From NCBI RefSeq assembly GCF_036227485.1, contig NZ_CP109479.1, positions 5,952,001-6,016,000 on the forward strand: a DNA stretch of 64,000 nt, written 5' to 3'. A model generated the notes under the pieces. That model did not search any database. It saw only the letters and a list, made by a program, of their open reading frames with translations, and was not told the origin of the DNA. Shown here in pieces: positions 46,201 to 53,489 of this stretch (positions within the stretch are counted from its first letter, which is position 1; every line of letters begins with the position of its first letter). The translations under genes were made by a program, and so were the position numbers. This stretch comes from Streptomyces sp. NBC_01451 (GTDB taxonomy: Bacteria; Actinomycetota; Actinomycetes; Streptomycetales; Streptomycetaceae).

Positions 46201-47894
46201 ATGTGTCACTGGCGGAGGGCAACGAGGTGGCCTTCTCGCGAGCGGATCCGTTCGGTGTGCGGCGCGGTACGGAGTCCAACCAGTGGCGTTCGCACCAGGG
46301 TTACATCGGCGGCGATGACGATGCGGCGAGTGGGCTGGTGCATCTGGGGGCGCGGGAGTACGACCCGTCGACCGGACGGTTCATTTCCGCGGACCCGGTG
46401 TTGGACCTGGCCGATCCGGTGCAGTTGAACGGGTACGTGTACTGCGAGAACAATCCGGTCACGTACTCGGATCCGTCCGGCCTGATGTCGAAGGCGGACG
46501 GGGGAGGGGGCGGCGGCGGGAGCGAGGACCTGACCGGGTACGGGGGGCCGTCGGCGTCAGACCTGGCGTGGGCCAGTGGTCAACTGGGCATGTCCATCGC
46601 GGACTTCGTCCGGGCCAATGCGGGTGCCTGGGTGATCTCGCTGCTGGGGCTGGACGACGCGGTGGCGTGTGTGACCCGTGGCGATGCGGGGGCGTGTGCC
46701 TGGGCCGCTCTGAGTCTCCTCGGGGGCGCGTTCAGCAAGATGAAGTCGCTGGCCAAAACCATCAACAGGGTCATCGGCGCGTACCAGACGTGGCAGAAGG
46801 CCAAGGAACGGGCCCGCAAGCTGCTCGCGGCGGCGGAGAAGGCGCGCGAACTGGCCCGTAAGGCCAAGGAGGCCAAGCGGAAGGCCGCCGCACGCGCCGC
46901 GCAGATCAAGAAGGCGGCCCAACAGGCCAAGACCAGAGCGGCGAAGGCCGCGGCGAAGAAGACCGGCAACGCGGTCCAGAAGGCGAAGAAGGCGGTCGCC
47001 AAGGCCGGCGAGACGGTCAGGACCGGCTACCAGAAGGCCAGGGCCAAGCTGGGCGGCGGCTGCAAGACGAGCAACAGCTTTGTCCCCGGCACGCTCGTAC
47101 TGATGGCCGACGGCACGACCAAGCCCATCGAGGACGTCACCAACGGCGACAAGGTGCTGGCCACCGACCCGGAGACCGGCGAGACGGCGGTGGAGACGGT
47201 CACGGCCGAGATCGAGGGCGAGGGCGTCAAGCACCTCGTCAAGGTCACCATCGACGTTGATGGTGACGAGGGCGACGCTGTTGCCTCGGTGACTGCTACC
47301 GACGGGCATCCGATTTGGGTTCCGGCGTTGGGGGAGTGGGTCAAGGCCACGGACTTGAAGTCGGGCGAGTGGCTGCGGACCGACGTCGGCGCTTATGTTC
47401 AAGTCGCGGCGATCGAACGCTGGACGGTTCAGCAGGCCACTGTCCATAATCTCACCGTTAGTGACCTGCACACGTACTATGTGCTGGCGGGGGCTAAGCC
47501 GGTCCTCGTTCACAACTGTGGCGGAAGCGAATGGACTCCTGACGAGAACTACTCGCCGGAGGCTGTTGCCGCCAGGAGCGCGGCGAATAAGGCTTACTAC
47601 GAGACCCCGCAGGATATTCACGATCTCGTGAGTGACGTTGTCTCGAACTCGAACTACCCGCAGCGAATGACGGGTCCCGCTGGAAACAGGCGCCCAGACG
47701 TGTATGGGGCTCACGGGGCTCCTCGAGCGGCCCAAAGATGGAGAGGCTCAACCATTTACGATAATGGCGACCCGCTCAGTCAAGCCCGTATTCTTGTCAA
47801 TGGCAATGGGGACATCGCCTACGTTGGGAGAGCTAGGGATGGGTCACATAACTACAATCAGATCATCCCTTACCCTTGGGCTACCCGACCATAG
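40248..47894 (+). CDS. RHS-repeat polymorphic toxin with inserted ricin-B lectin domain, HINT domain and C-terminal toxin
   Basis: A ~2548-aa exported protein. GTG 40248 with GGGGGG ten bases upstream is preferred; GTG 40188 and ATG 40281 are alternatives. Residues ~8-40 are a signal peptide (RIGVILALLVALTVGTLTGS, A-S-A). From ~330 comes the SYTYGLQAPTVPNGPSPS shell start, then many YD/RHS repeats. About 1773-1900 is a ricin-B lectin domain (GKCLDVQSGATAAGTPVQLYDC, QxW units ending QQWTT and AQTWAP). The RHS core ends ~1990-2078 (AREYDPSTGRFISADP, YSDPSGL). About 2140-2260 is an Ala/Lys-rich coil. The HINT domain is 2275-2424, from SNSFVPGTLVL to VLVHNC; Ser stands at the usual Cys1 place. 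Residues 2425-2548 are the toxin. The next gene is the likely immunity factor. Confidence 0.92.
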   Translation: MWGSLLRRRLRMRIGVILALLVALTVGTLTGSASAVPPPDDDRNGVELVDLPVAEETKGEDGGALADLTTGAVQAEPDYEPTKVAEPAADTETETVSGLTAGETVPVGTLPIEVGAPDDATPTQAQALEGAWQATLLDDTTLGDRDISGLVFRVDPPDTATGDAVVALDYTQFAELYGADWADRLQFVRFPACFLTTPDTEGCSEPTEVDTRNVIEPATTDVTGDGVLDGVRRVEAVIDVAELTDTTATSTGASTAAATDDEGVITDGVYRKTGTGAGVRTVAEESDASVFAATSSGSGAKGDFSATPLVSAGSWAAGNSSGSFSYTYGLQAPTVPNGPSPSIVFGYNSQVVDGRTSATNNQASWIGDGWEYNPGSVTRTYRTCRDDLDDDANNANRKTSDLCWGSDNATLTLGGTTTELVKDNTPDADLDENTTDQWVTANGDGSRVELLTNTALGNGDEDGEYWKVTTRDGTQYYFGKHKLTSSATEVTNSVLTVPVAGNQPGEPCHATKFADSFCDQAWRWNLDYVVDPHGNAMTLWWKKYSNHYAKNLKFKEPVEYDRDGQLLRIDYGQREDTLFSADPIARVAFTLDERCFTEDGIACTEDNFTSGDWDKTHIWYDTPADLYCSGDTGKECFVPVPTFWSRQRLAQVTTSAQRTQGSTGLSKVDSWTLQQSLPAERTDEGTALWLESITRTGFGADGKSLPLRPVTFVANTEAMPNRVKEGANDPAPTFDRLRIERIVSEYGGETLVDYSEPVDECASGSGFPKPEENTGLCFPAYWHPDPDKADENIDWFNKYVVDNVQELPAMTGVPTMTTSYKYEGGGAWALNQAEFSKKKTRTYDQWRGFSVVRTIGGADNSEQYLGTQRSMTETRYFRGMDGDPLPDGTTRSVDVKDYADELIAADRLPYAGRVAETMTYTKYGGDLVTRSVDRPKHTVLATRTRDGGIPPLRAYRVLDDRDDTVTRSSKTGDDKREWRTVRSTTTYDGYGLPVQVESEGDTGRSGDESCTVSSYVHNTTDWLIGLPQQSRTTPGFCAAAATVTDADLIAGSRVAYDDGEYADTPTEGLATTTWDIGGSGAWSRRGTLTYDGFGRVETTTDALGNTDTTTYTPETGQVYAVTMTNELGHEETTAVDPARGTSLKETDTNGHYSAFAYDALGRTTAGWSDATQTTSANPLVRFAYNTTAGEPVSVVTSALNDRGTYDDSVVFYDGLGRERQRQEPAVGKGRLITDTHYSANGTIERTDNAYYAPDDPKTVMFEVESDFRVPNSTLYAYDGLGRTLSETPYEAGSTKPAKSTRYEYGYDYSTVIEPTGAAAQRSYSDALGRTVRVDTFTDALRSAYRATEYEFDARGDQIGATDSQGNTWSWTYDARGRQLTATDPDTGTTSTTYDVLDRPVTTTDARGVKVWTGYDELSRPTEQRLTSATGTKLAETVYDGIVGAAGLPSKSTRYTDNLLYTTEVLGYTDDYQPKGTRLTLPPLVAERAGLLGVYAYTYEYSRMGQLTSVTLPKAGTLEEEKVVTRYNADGLPVSTSGLDWYTAETDYSPYGEVLRSVTGEMPNRVWTTNLFDESTGELTRSIVDRESITDTTGVLDHRVNNRTYAYDNAGNVTRIEDTVDAVTDRQCYSYDVIGQLTRAWTASDAACATATDGTPTAVTAGARADGYHKKYEYDAAGNREKLVEYDPAGDATKTATTTYAYGKADGSQPHTLTGMSHTVGSSPEITEAATLTYDETGNTETRTYGGDEQALSWTWDGQVEKVTGFGENGSGAWVGLAGKCLDVQSGATAAGTPVQLYDCNGTKAQKFRIDADAGSSDSSTGALKVLGKCVVPSGGAAANGTAAVLATCDGSAGQQWTTISAGHKLKHASSGKCLDVPSSNSASGTDLQLYTCDTDGQAQTWAPANETTYVYGPGGERLLALSAAENVLYLGDTTVARTASGGAAYTERYYAQPGAPTVMRHAQGIGSTSTLHAQITDQNGTAYADVSLAEGNEVAFSRADPFGVRRGTESNQWRSHQGYIGGDDDAASGLVHLGAREYDPSTGRFISADPVLDLADPVQLNGYVYCENNPVTYSDPSGLMSKADGGGGGGGSEDLTGYGGPSASDLAWASGQLGMSIADFVRANAGAWVISLLGLDDAVACVTRGDAGACAWAALSLLGGAFSKMKSLAKTINRVIGAYQTWQKAKERARKLLAAAEKARELARKAKEAKRKAAARAAQIKKAAQQAKTRAAKAAAKKTGNAVQKAKKAVAKAGETVRTGYQKARAKLGGGCKTSNSFVPGTLVLMADGTTKPIEDVTNGDKVLATDPETGETAVETVTAEIEGEGVKHLVKVTIDVDGDEGDAVASVTATDGHPIWVPALGEWVKATDLKSGEWLRTDVGAYVQVAAIERWTVQQATVHNLTVSDLHTYYVLAGAKPVLVHNCGGSEWTPDENYSPEAVAARSAANKAYYETPQDIHDLVSDVVSNSNYPQRMTGPAGNRRPDVYGAHGAPRAAQRWRGSTIYDNGDPLSQARILVNGNGDIAYVGRARDGSHNYNQIIPYPWATRP

Positions 47895-47929
47895 TCGTTC
47901 GTGACAGTTAGTGGCAGCTAATAGGGACT

Positions 47930-47957
47930 GGTGAAGGCAAGAAAAACCACCTTCGCC
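47930..47957 (+). promoter_or_regulatory. Hairpin between toxin and immunity genes
   Basis: GGTGAAGG (47930-47937) pairs with CCTTCGCC (47950-47957), one G-U, around a 12-base A-rich loop, in the 97-bp gap. It may lower read-through from the RHS gene into the immunity gene or mark a separate transcript start. Confidence 0.45.
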
Positions 47958-47991
47958 GGCCCCTACGTGATGCAGTTGAGGATTCTTGATC

Positions 47992-48567
47992 ATGGATGAT
48001 ATTGCTCTCTCGACTTCGCTTGCCAAGACTGGATTGCGCCTGCTGGGAACAGTTGACGCGACTGAACCGCTTATTCCGCCGACTCTGGCAACGTTCGCCA
48101 GTAGTTGTACCACCGAGGATGGCGCGTTCGGGGAAGCGGTCGACTTGGATGATCCAAGGGTGCGGGAAGAGGCCAACTCTGAATGGTATCGACTAGCGCT
48201 GCGTGCCGGACTATTCAGTGGGGTTGACCGCCGTTTTCTGGTGGCAGTCAATTTTGCCGATAGTGGACCGCATCAGTGGTGGTGGGTGCGAGTCGAGTTG
48301 CTGGATGAGTGGGACATTGTCGGCGCGGGTGCGGCCTCTGGAATTCTGGGAAACGGCCCCTGTCGGCCCTCATTTGTCATGCTGTCTCTGGATGGCGGCA
48401 TCATTTTGAGATGCGATGTTGGGCAAGCATCTATCGATTTCAGCATCGTGCTTGAACCTCATCACGCCCAAACCCTTCTGCGGCATGGAGAATGGATGGT
48501 CGTGGCGCCACGCGTTGATGAACTCACCCGCGCTCAGATAAGGCGCTGGCTGGGCAGTCATCGTTGA
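47992..48567 (+). CDS. Probable immunity protein for the RHS toxin
   Basis: A 191-aa acidic protein with no signal peptide or membrane segment. It starts at ATG 47992 (MDDIALSTSLAKTGL) after TTGAGG. A Trp-rich strand (HQWWWVRVELLDEWDIV) and the phrases LDDPRVREEANSEWYRLAL and DELTRAQIRRWLGSHR are notable. It is not barstar or any SUKH/Imm family I recognise. It follows the toxin by 97 bp, has the small, acidic and cytoplasmic character of immunity proteins, and is distinctly less GC-rich, with many ATT, TTG and AGT codons. The role is inferred from position. Confidence 0.72.
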   Translation: MDDIALSTSLAKTGLRLLGTVDATEPLIPPTLATFASSCTTEDGAFGEAVDLDDPRVREEANSEWYRLALRAGLFSGVDRRFLVAVNFADSGPHQWWWVRVELLDEWDIVGAGAASGILGNGPCRPSFVMLSLDGGIILRCDVGQASIDFSIVLEPHHAQTLLRHGEWMVVAPRVDELTRAQIRRWLGSHR

Positions 48568-48677
48568 CCGCGCGTATTCGGTTGCTGGGTCGGACCAGGG
48601 CCCCTGCCACCGGACCCACCGACGACTTCGACTTTCCGACTGCCCTGATCGAGGCACAGGACGCGAAACTCGGCTGA
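48564..48677 (+). CDS. Possible 37-aa peptide, coupled to the immunity gene
   Basis: A short frame from TTG 48564, overlapping the immunity stop by 4 bp, to TGA 48677. It reads M-T-A-R-I-R-L-L-G-R early on and ends with FDFPTALIEAQDAKLG. I recognise no family. It could be a remnant of a larger gene disrupted by the island. No independent ribosome site exists, so translation would depend on coupling. Confidence 0.3.
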   Translation: MTARIRLLGRTRAPATGPTDDFDFPTALIEAQDAKLG

Positions 48678-48829
48678 CGAACCACGCCTGGAAAGGCCTG
48701 CCTGACTTGGCCGATCTGAAGCGTCGGCTTTCTCCTGCTTCATAAGGCTCATGAGTCGGCGAAGCGCACCACGATCATTGCTCGCGTCTGAGAGGACATA
48801 TGTAGGCCAGAACCGTACCGCTCACGGTC

Positions 48830-49387
48830 GTGATAATCGCGGCCCTGCTCACCTCTTGTGCCGGTGGTGGTAATCAACAGGGAACTACGGAACGCGCTAC
48901 AGCAAGTACTGTTTCGGAGTCGCCCGACAGCGGCACGGCGGTGGCCGACAAGCCGGATACCGACCTGGCCGTCGGAGACACGTTCACCTTTTTCGACGGC
49001 ATCAAGGTTGAGGTCGGTGGAATCAGTTTCATATCCAGGTACGGGAAGCTGGATGAGCGGCCCGGCGCCGACAAGATCGCTTTCCGTGTCACGTTCACTG
49101 TCATCAACGGCACCAGTGAGCCGTACGACCTCAGTAAGATGAGTGGTCACGTGCAGGGTGCAGCGACCGGCGGCAAGGCCGAGGTGCTCTATGTCTCGGT
49201 CGATTCCAAGCGCATCTACGGCCGACTTGCCCCCGGACAGAGCGAGACCTTTACCGACGAGTATGCCATCGCCAAGAGTGACGGCAGCGAGGTCGTATTT
49301 AGTGTGAACCGTTTTGACGATGGATTCTTTGCCGACCCCACGGCATGGCTTGGTAAGGACCCGCGCTGGACCGGAAGGATCGAGTGA
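48830..49387 (+). CDS. Lipoprotein of unknown function with a broken or unusual start
   Basis: A 185-aa protein from GTG 48830. The lipobox is L-L-T-S-C at residues ~6-10, and the mature part begins G-G-G-N-Q-Q and contains KVEVGGISFISRYGKL, with an Ig-like fold feel similar to DUF4352. From GTG the signal has no basic n-region and no ribosome site. Nine codons further up in the same frame is ATG 48800, with AGAGGA just upstream, and the peptide A-R-T-V-P-L-T-V joins smoothly to the signal, but its second codon is TAG. So the natural start appears interrupted by an amber stop. Either a recent nonsense mutation or a start-stop control element. It lies after the toxin/immunity pair. Confidence 0.6.
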   Translation: MIIAALLTSCAGGGNQQGTTERATASTVSESPDSGTAVADKPDTDLAVGDTFTFFDGIKVEVGGISFISRYGKLDERPGADKIAFRVTFTVINGTSEPYDLSKMSGHVQGAATGGKAEVLYVSVDSKRIYGRLAPGQSETFTDEYAIAKSDGSEVVFSVNRFDDGFFADPTAWLGKDPRWTGRIE

Positions 49388-49667
49388 ATCGCCCCAGGGC
49401 ATTCAGCCGCTCTGGGGGCTGGTGTACGGAATCGCCCTGACTTGAACGTGGACTCGATGTCCCCGGAAGCTACGGAAATCGGGTCAATCGAGGCTCGCGT
49501 CGAACCAGGTGGTCGCGATGGTGTCACGATCGAATACCGGCTGGCATCTCTGCGTGCTCCGGTAATTCTCTGAGTGTAATGTTCACGTAGATTATTGCAC
49601 TTGCTGAATAGCCCGTGGGGGACTGCGTGGTGCTTTCGGCGTTTCCTTGGAAGAGAGAGTTTCCTAC

Positions 49668-50456
49668 GTGAGATCCACCGCTGTCCGCCGTACAGCCCTC
49701 GCCGCCTCCGTCGCCGCGATCGCGCTTCTCGGCACCGCCTGTGGCAGCTCCCCCGAACCGGCCGAGCCCGCCGCGTCCGCCAGTAGCGGTGGCGACAAGG
49801 CCGGCGAGGGACAGACCGCCGCGAAGGCGCTCACCGCCGCCGAGCTGACGAAGGCCGCCCTCGTGCAGGCGGACGTCAAGAGCGGGACCGTCACCGAGAA
49901 GGTGCCGGCGGAGGAGGACGTCGCGCAGGACAAGGTGACGTTCGACGGCGCGGGATGTGCGCCGCTGGCGTACCTCCAGTCCGGTACCTACGTCGGTAAG
50001 CCGGCGGCCACGGTGAAGCGGGCGTGGAAGGGCGAGGCCGAGAAGCCTGCCGACGGGGCGAGTGACGAGGAGAAGTCCAAAGCCGCCTCCGACTTCGAGC
50101 AGGCCTACATCACGCTCGCCTCCTACGAGGACGGCGGCGCCGAGCAGGTGATGAAGGACCTGAACACGGCTGCCGATAAGTGCGCCGCCGGGTTCTCGTA
50201 CACCGTGGACGGTTCGAAGACCGATGTCCTGGAAGTGGCGACGACCACGGCACCCGGTGGGGCGGACGAGGCGATCGCCCTGACGGTGAGCGTGGACGCA
50301 GGGGAAGGCGCGAAGGCGCAGTTGAAGGCCGTGGTCGTCCGTAAGGGCGCCACCGTCGCCTACGTTCCGGTCATCAACATCGTCTCGGCCATCACCGGCG
50401 AGGACTTCGACTACCCCACGGAGATCATCGACGCGCAGCTGGCAAAGCTCAGCTGA
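49668..50456 (+). CDS. Lipoprotein of unknown function
   Basis: A 262-aa lipoprotein. GTG 49668 (MRSTAVRRTALAASVAAIALLGTAC) gives a full signal with basic n-region and lipobox L-G-T-A-C. AAGAGAGAG lies upstream. The mature part is Ala/Glu/Lys-rich; sequences include LTKAALVQADVKSGTVTEKV, GAGCAPLAYLQSG and CAAGFSYTV, with a Cys pair. I know many Streptomyces homologs only as hypothetical lipoproteins. It stands 100 bp upstream of glmS on the same strand and may belong to the core rather than the island. Confidence 0.85.
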   Translation: MRSTAVRRTALAASVAAIALLGTACGSSPEPAEPAASASSGGDKAGEGQTAAKALTAAELTKAALVQADVKSGTVTEKVPAEEDVAQDKVTFDGAGCAPLAYLQSGTYVGKPAATVKRAWKGEAEKPADGASDEEKSKAASDFEQAYITLASYEDGGAEQVMKDLNTAADKCAAGFSYTVDGSKTDVLEVATTTAPGGADEAIALTVSVDAGEGAKAQLKAVVVRKGATVAYVPVINIVSAITGEDFDYPTEIIDAQLAKLS

Positions 50457-50556
50457 TCCGGTTCCCGCTGGGGGTCCACGTACCCCCGGCGGGAATTTCC
50501 GATATCGGGCACGCGGTGCCCGGGCGCGGCGCGGGTTCGATCGTAGGCTGCGCAAC

Positions 50557-52404
50557 ATGTGCGGAATCGTGGGTTACGTGGGGTCGCAGTCGGCTCTCGA
50601 TGTCGTGATGGCCGGGCTGAAGCGGCTGGAGTACCGGGGGTACGACTCGGCCGGGGTGGCTGTGCTGGCCGATGGCGGGCTGGCCGGCGCCAAGAAGGCC
50701 GGGAAGCTCGTCAACCTGGAGAAGGAACTCGTCGAACGGCCGCTGCCGGCCGGCGGTACGGGCATCGGGCACACCCGGTGGGCCACCCACGGTGGGCCGA
50801 CCGACGCCAACGCCCACCCGCATCTCGACAACGCCGGGCGAGTCGCCGTCGTCCACAACGGGATCATCGAGAACTTCGCCTGTCTGCGGGCGGAGCTGGC
50901 CGAGCGGGGGCACGTACTCGCCTCCGAGACCGACACCGAGGTCGTCGCCCATCTGCTCGCCGAGGAGTTCTCCGCGTGTGCCGATCTGGCCGAGGCCATG
51001 CGGCTCGTCTGCCGGCGGCTGGAGGGTGCGTTCACACTGGTCGCCGTGCACGCCGACGAGCCTGAGGTCGTCGTCGGGGCGCGGCGGAACTCGCCGCTCG
51101 TCGTGGGCGTCGGGGAGGGCGAGGCCTTTCTCGCCTCGGACGTCGCCGCGTTCATCGCCCACACGCGGTCGGCCATCGAGCTGGGCCAGGACCAGGTGGT
51201 GGAGCTGCGCCGGGACGGGGTCACGGTGACCGGCTTCGACGGCGGTCCGGGGGACGCGCGGTCGTACCACGTCGACTGGGACGTGTCGGCCGCGGAGAAG
51301 GGCGGCTACGACTACTTCATGCTCAAGGAGATCGCCGAGCAGCCCAAGGCCGTCGCCGACACCCTGCTCGGCCGTATCGACGCGGCCGGGTCACTGACGC
51401 TCGACGAGGTGCGGATTCCCGCGAGTGCGCTGCGGGAGGTCGAGAAGGTCGTCGTCGTGGCGTGCGGTACGGCCTTTCATGCCGGGCTCATCGCCAAGTA
51501 CGCCATCGAGCACTGGACGCGCATCCCGTGCGAGGTCGAGCTGGCGAGCGAGTTCAGGTACCGGGATCCCATCCTCGACTCGCGGACCCTGGTCATCGCC
51601 ATCTCCCAGTCCGGCGAGACCATGGACACCCTCATGGCGCTGCGGCACGCCCGCGAGCAGGGCGCCAAGGTGCTGGCCGTCTGCAACACCAACGGCTCGA
51701 CGATCCCGCGCGAGTCGGACGCGGTGCTGTACACGCACGCGGGGCCCGAGGTCGCGGTCGCCTCGACCAAGGCGTTCCTCACGCAACTGGTGGCCTGTTA
51801 TCTGGTCGCCCTGTATCTGGGGCAGGTGCGCGGCACCAAGTGGGGCGACGAGATCCGGGCCGTCGTGCGGGACCTGGCGGACATCTCCGGTGAGGTCGAG
51901 CGGGTGCTGGAGACCATGGAGCCCGTACGTGAGCTGGCGCGTTCGCTCGCTGACAAGAACACGGTGCTGTTCCTCGGGCGGCACGTCGGCTATCCGGTGG
52001 CACTGGAGGGCGCGCTCAAGCTGAAGGAGCTGGCCTATATGCACGCCGAGGGCTTCGCCGCCGGTGAGCTGAAGCACGGGCCCATCGCGCTGATCGAGAA
52101 GGATGTGCCGGTCGTCGTGGTCGTGCCCTCCCCGCGCGGGCGGTCCGTCCTCCACGACAAGATCGTGTCCAACATCCAGGAGATCAGGGCCCGGGGTGCG
52201 CGGACCATCGTCATCGCGGAGGAGGGGGACGAGACGGTGGTGCCGTACGCCGATCACCTGATCCGCATCCCGGCCACACCGACTCTGCTTCAGCCGCTCG
52301 TCGCCACGGTGCCGTTGCAGGTCTTCGCCTGTGAGCTGGCCACGGCTCGGGGCAACGAGGTGGACCAGCCCCGGAACCTCGCCAAGTCGGTGACGGTGGA
52401 GTAG
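50557..52404 (+). CDS. glmS: Glutamine--fructose-6-phosphate aminotransferase (isomerizing)
   Basis: A 615-aa enzyme making glucosamine-6-phosphate, the entry to cell-wall hexosamines. The N-terminal Cys2 nucleophile is in MCGIVGYVGSQSALDV. The glutaminase part (1-~240) has HTRWATHGGPTDANAHPH and IIENFACLRAELAERGH. Two SIS domains follow: CGTAFHAGLIAKYAIEHW, SQSGETMDTLMALRHA, and LKELAYMHAEGFAAGELKHGPIALI. It ends with the active-site loop NLAKSVTVE. No glmS-type ribozyme is seen, as expected for actinobacteria. Confidence 0.99.
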   Translation: MCGIVGYVGSQSALDVVMAGLKRLEYRGYDSAGVAVLADGGLAGAKKAGKLVNLEKELVERPLPAGGTGIGHTRWATHGGPTDANAHPHLDNAGRVAVVHNGIIENFACLRAELAERGHVLASETDTEVVAHLLAEEFSACADLAEAMRLVCRRLEGAFTLVAVHADEPEVVVGARRNSPLVVGVGEGEAFLASDVAAFIAHTRSAIELGQDQVVELRRDGVTVTGFDGGPGDARSYHVDWDVSAAEKGGYDYFMLKEIAEQPKAVADTLLGRIDAAGSLTLDEVRIPASALREVEKVVVVACGTAFHAGLIAKYAIEHWTRIPCEVELASEFRYRDPILDSRTLVIAISQSGETMDTLMALRHAREQGAKVLAVCNTNGSTIPRESDAVLYTHAGPEVAVASTKAFLTQLVACYLVALYLGQVRGTKWGDEIRAVVRDLADISGEVERVLETMEPVRELARSLADKNTVLFLGRHVGYPVALEGALKLKELAYMHAEGFAAGELKHGPIALIEKDVPVVVVVPSPRGRSVLHDKIVSNIQEIRARGARTIVIAEEGDETVVPYADHLIRIPATPTLLQPLVATVPLQVFACELATARGNEVDQPRNLAKSVTVE

Positions 52405-52472
52405 TTCCCACGGCTGGACCGGCCAACTCGGCTGACGGAGTTACGGCGTTGTGCCGTTGTTGGGTTACGGGT

Positions 52473-53489
52473 TCACGGTGTCGTCCGCGCCGTCGTGCTC
52501 GCCCGTTCCGTCAGCCGGGGTGGCAGGAGTGTCGCCTCCGGGGCGTGGCCCGTGCCGTTGAGCTTCTTCATCAGGAGGTCCACGGCACGCCTCCCGATCT
52601 CCGCCGACGGAATGGCGACCGAGGTGACCGGGACGGGCAGGTTCTCCGCCACGTCGTCCGGGCAGATCGCGGTGACGGAGAGGTCGCCGGGGACCCGTAG
52701 GCCCAGGTGCTCGAAGGCGTCGATCAGGGGTTCGAGGATCGCTTCGTTGTGGACGACGACCCCCGTCAACGCCGGGTGCTCGCGCAGGAGTTGCTCCGCG
52801 ACCACCCTCGCCGCGGCCGGCGATGCCTCGCAGGGGTGGACCGAGGACGACAGCCCGCCCCGGTCCGCCGCCGCCGTGAACCCCTGGACCACGCGCTGGG
52901 CGAACGCGGTCCGGCGTACGTACACCTCGGGCGGTGAGCCGACCAGGGCGATCACCCGGTGCCCCAGGGCGGCGAGCCGCTCCACGCACAGCTCGCCCGC
53001 CGCCTTGAAGTCCAGGTCGATGCAGGTCAGGCCGGCCGGGTCGGAGGGGAAGCCGATCAGGACCGACGGCAGGTCCAGCGCGCGCAGCAACGGCAGCCGG
53101 GGATCGTCGAGTTGGACGTCCATCACGATCAGCGCGTCCACCAGTGCCGTGTCCGCCACCCGGCGCAGACCGGCCTCGCCCTCCTCCTGGGTGAGGAGCA
53201 GGACGTCGTGGTCGTGCCGGCGCGCTGCCGTGACCACCGACACCGCGAACTGCATCGCGACCGGGACGTGGATGCCGGTCCGCAGGGGAATCACGAGCGC
53301 CAGTACGTTGGATCTGCTGCTCGCCAGTGCCCTCGCGCCCGCGTGGGGGCGGTAGCCGAGTTCGTGGATGGAGCGTTCGATGCGCTGCCGGGTCTCCTCG
53401 GAGATCGGGCGTTTGCCGCTCAGCGCGTACGACACCGTGCTCGGGGAGACCCCGGCGTGCCGTGCCACATCGGTGATCTTCACCATCAC
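52473..53489 (-). CDS. LacI-family transcriptional regulator
   Basis: A 338-aa repressor-type protein. The helix-turn-helix is KITDVARHAGVSPSTVSYALSG at residues 3-24, followed by the hinge ETRQRIERSIHELGYRPHAGARAL. The sugar-binding domain is ~60-338 (LALVIPLRTGIHVPVAM, VDALIVMD, CIDLDFKAAGELCVERL). Its start overlaps the end of the GH31 gene by 4 bp, making it the last gene of the sugar operon. Likely operators are the palindromes at 58931-58968 upstream of the first gene. The inducer is probably a xylose-containing sugar, by inference from the operon. Confidence 0.95.
   Translation of the reverse strand: MMVKITDVARHAGVSPSTVSYALSGKRPISEETRQRIERSIHELGYRPHAGARALASSRSNVLALVIPLRTGIHVPVAMQFAVSVVTAARRHDHDVLLLTQEEGEAGLRRVADTALVDALIVMDVQLDDPRLPLLRALDLPSVLIGFPSDPAGLTCIDLDFKAAGELCVERLAALGHRVIALVGSPPEVYVRRTAFAQRVVQGFTAAADRGGLSSSVHPCEASPAAARVVAEQLLREHPALTGVVVHNEAILEPLIDAFEHLGLRVPGDLSVTAICPDDVAENLPVPVTSVAIPSAEIGRRAVDLLMKKLNGTGHAPEATLLPPRLTERASTTARTTP

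Noticed and set aside
48680..48780. Possible insertion-sequence remnant after the immunity gene
   Set aside because: One frame reads like L-A-D-L-K-R-R-L-S-P-A-S, but I could not match it to any transposase with confidence, and no inverted repeats were seen.
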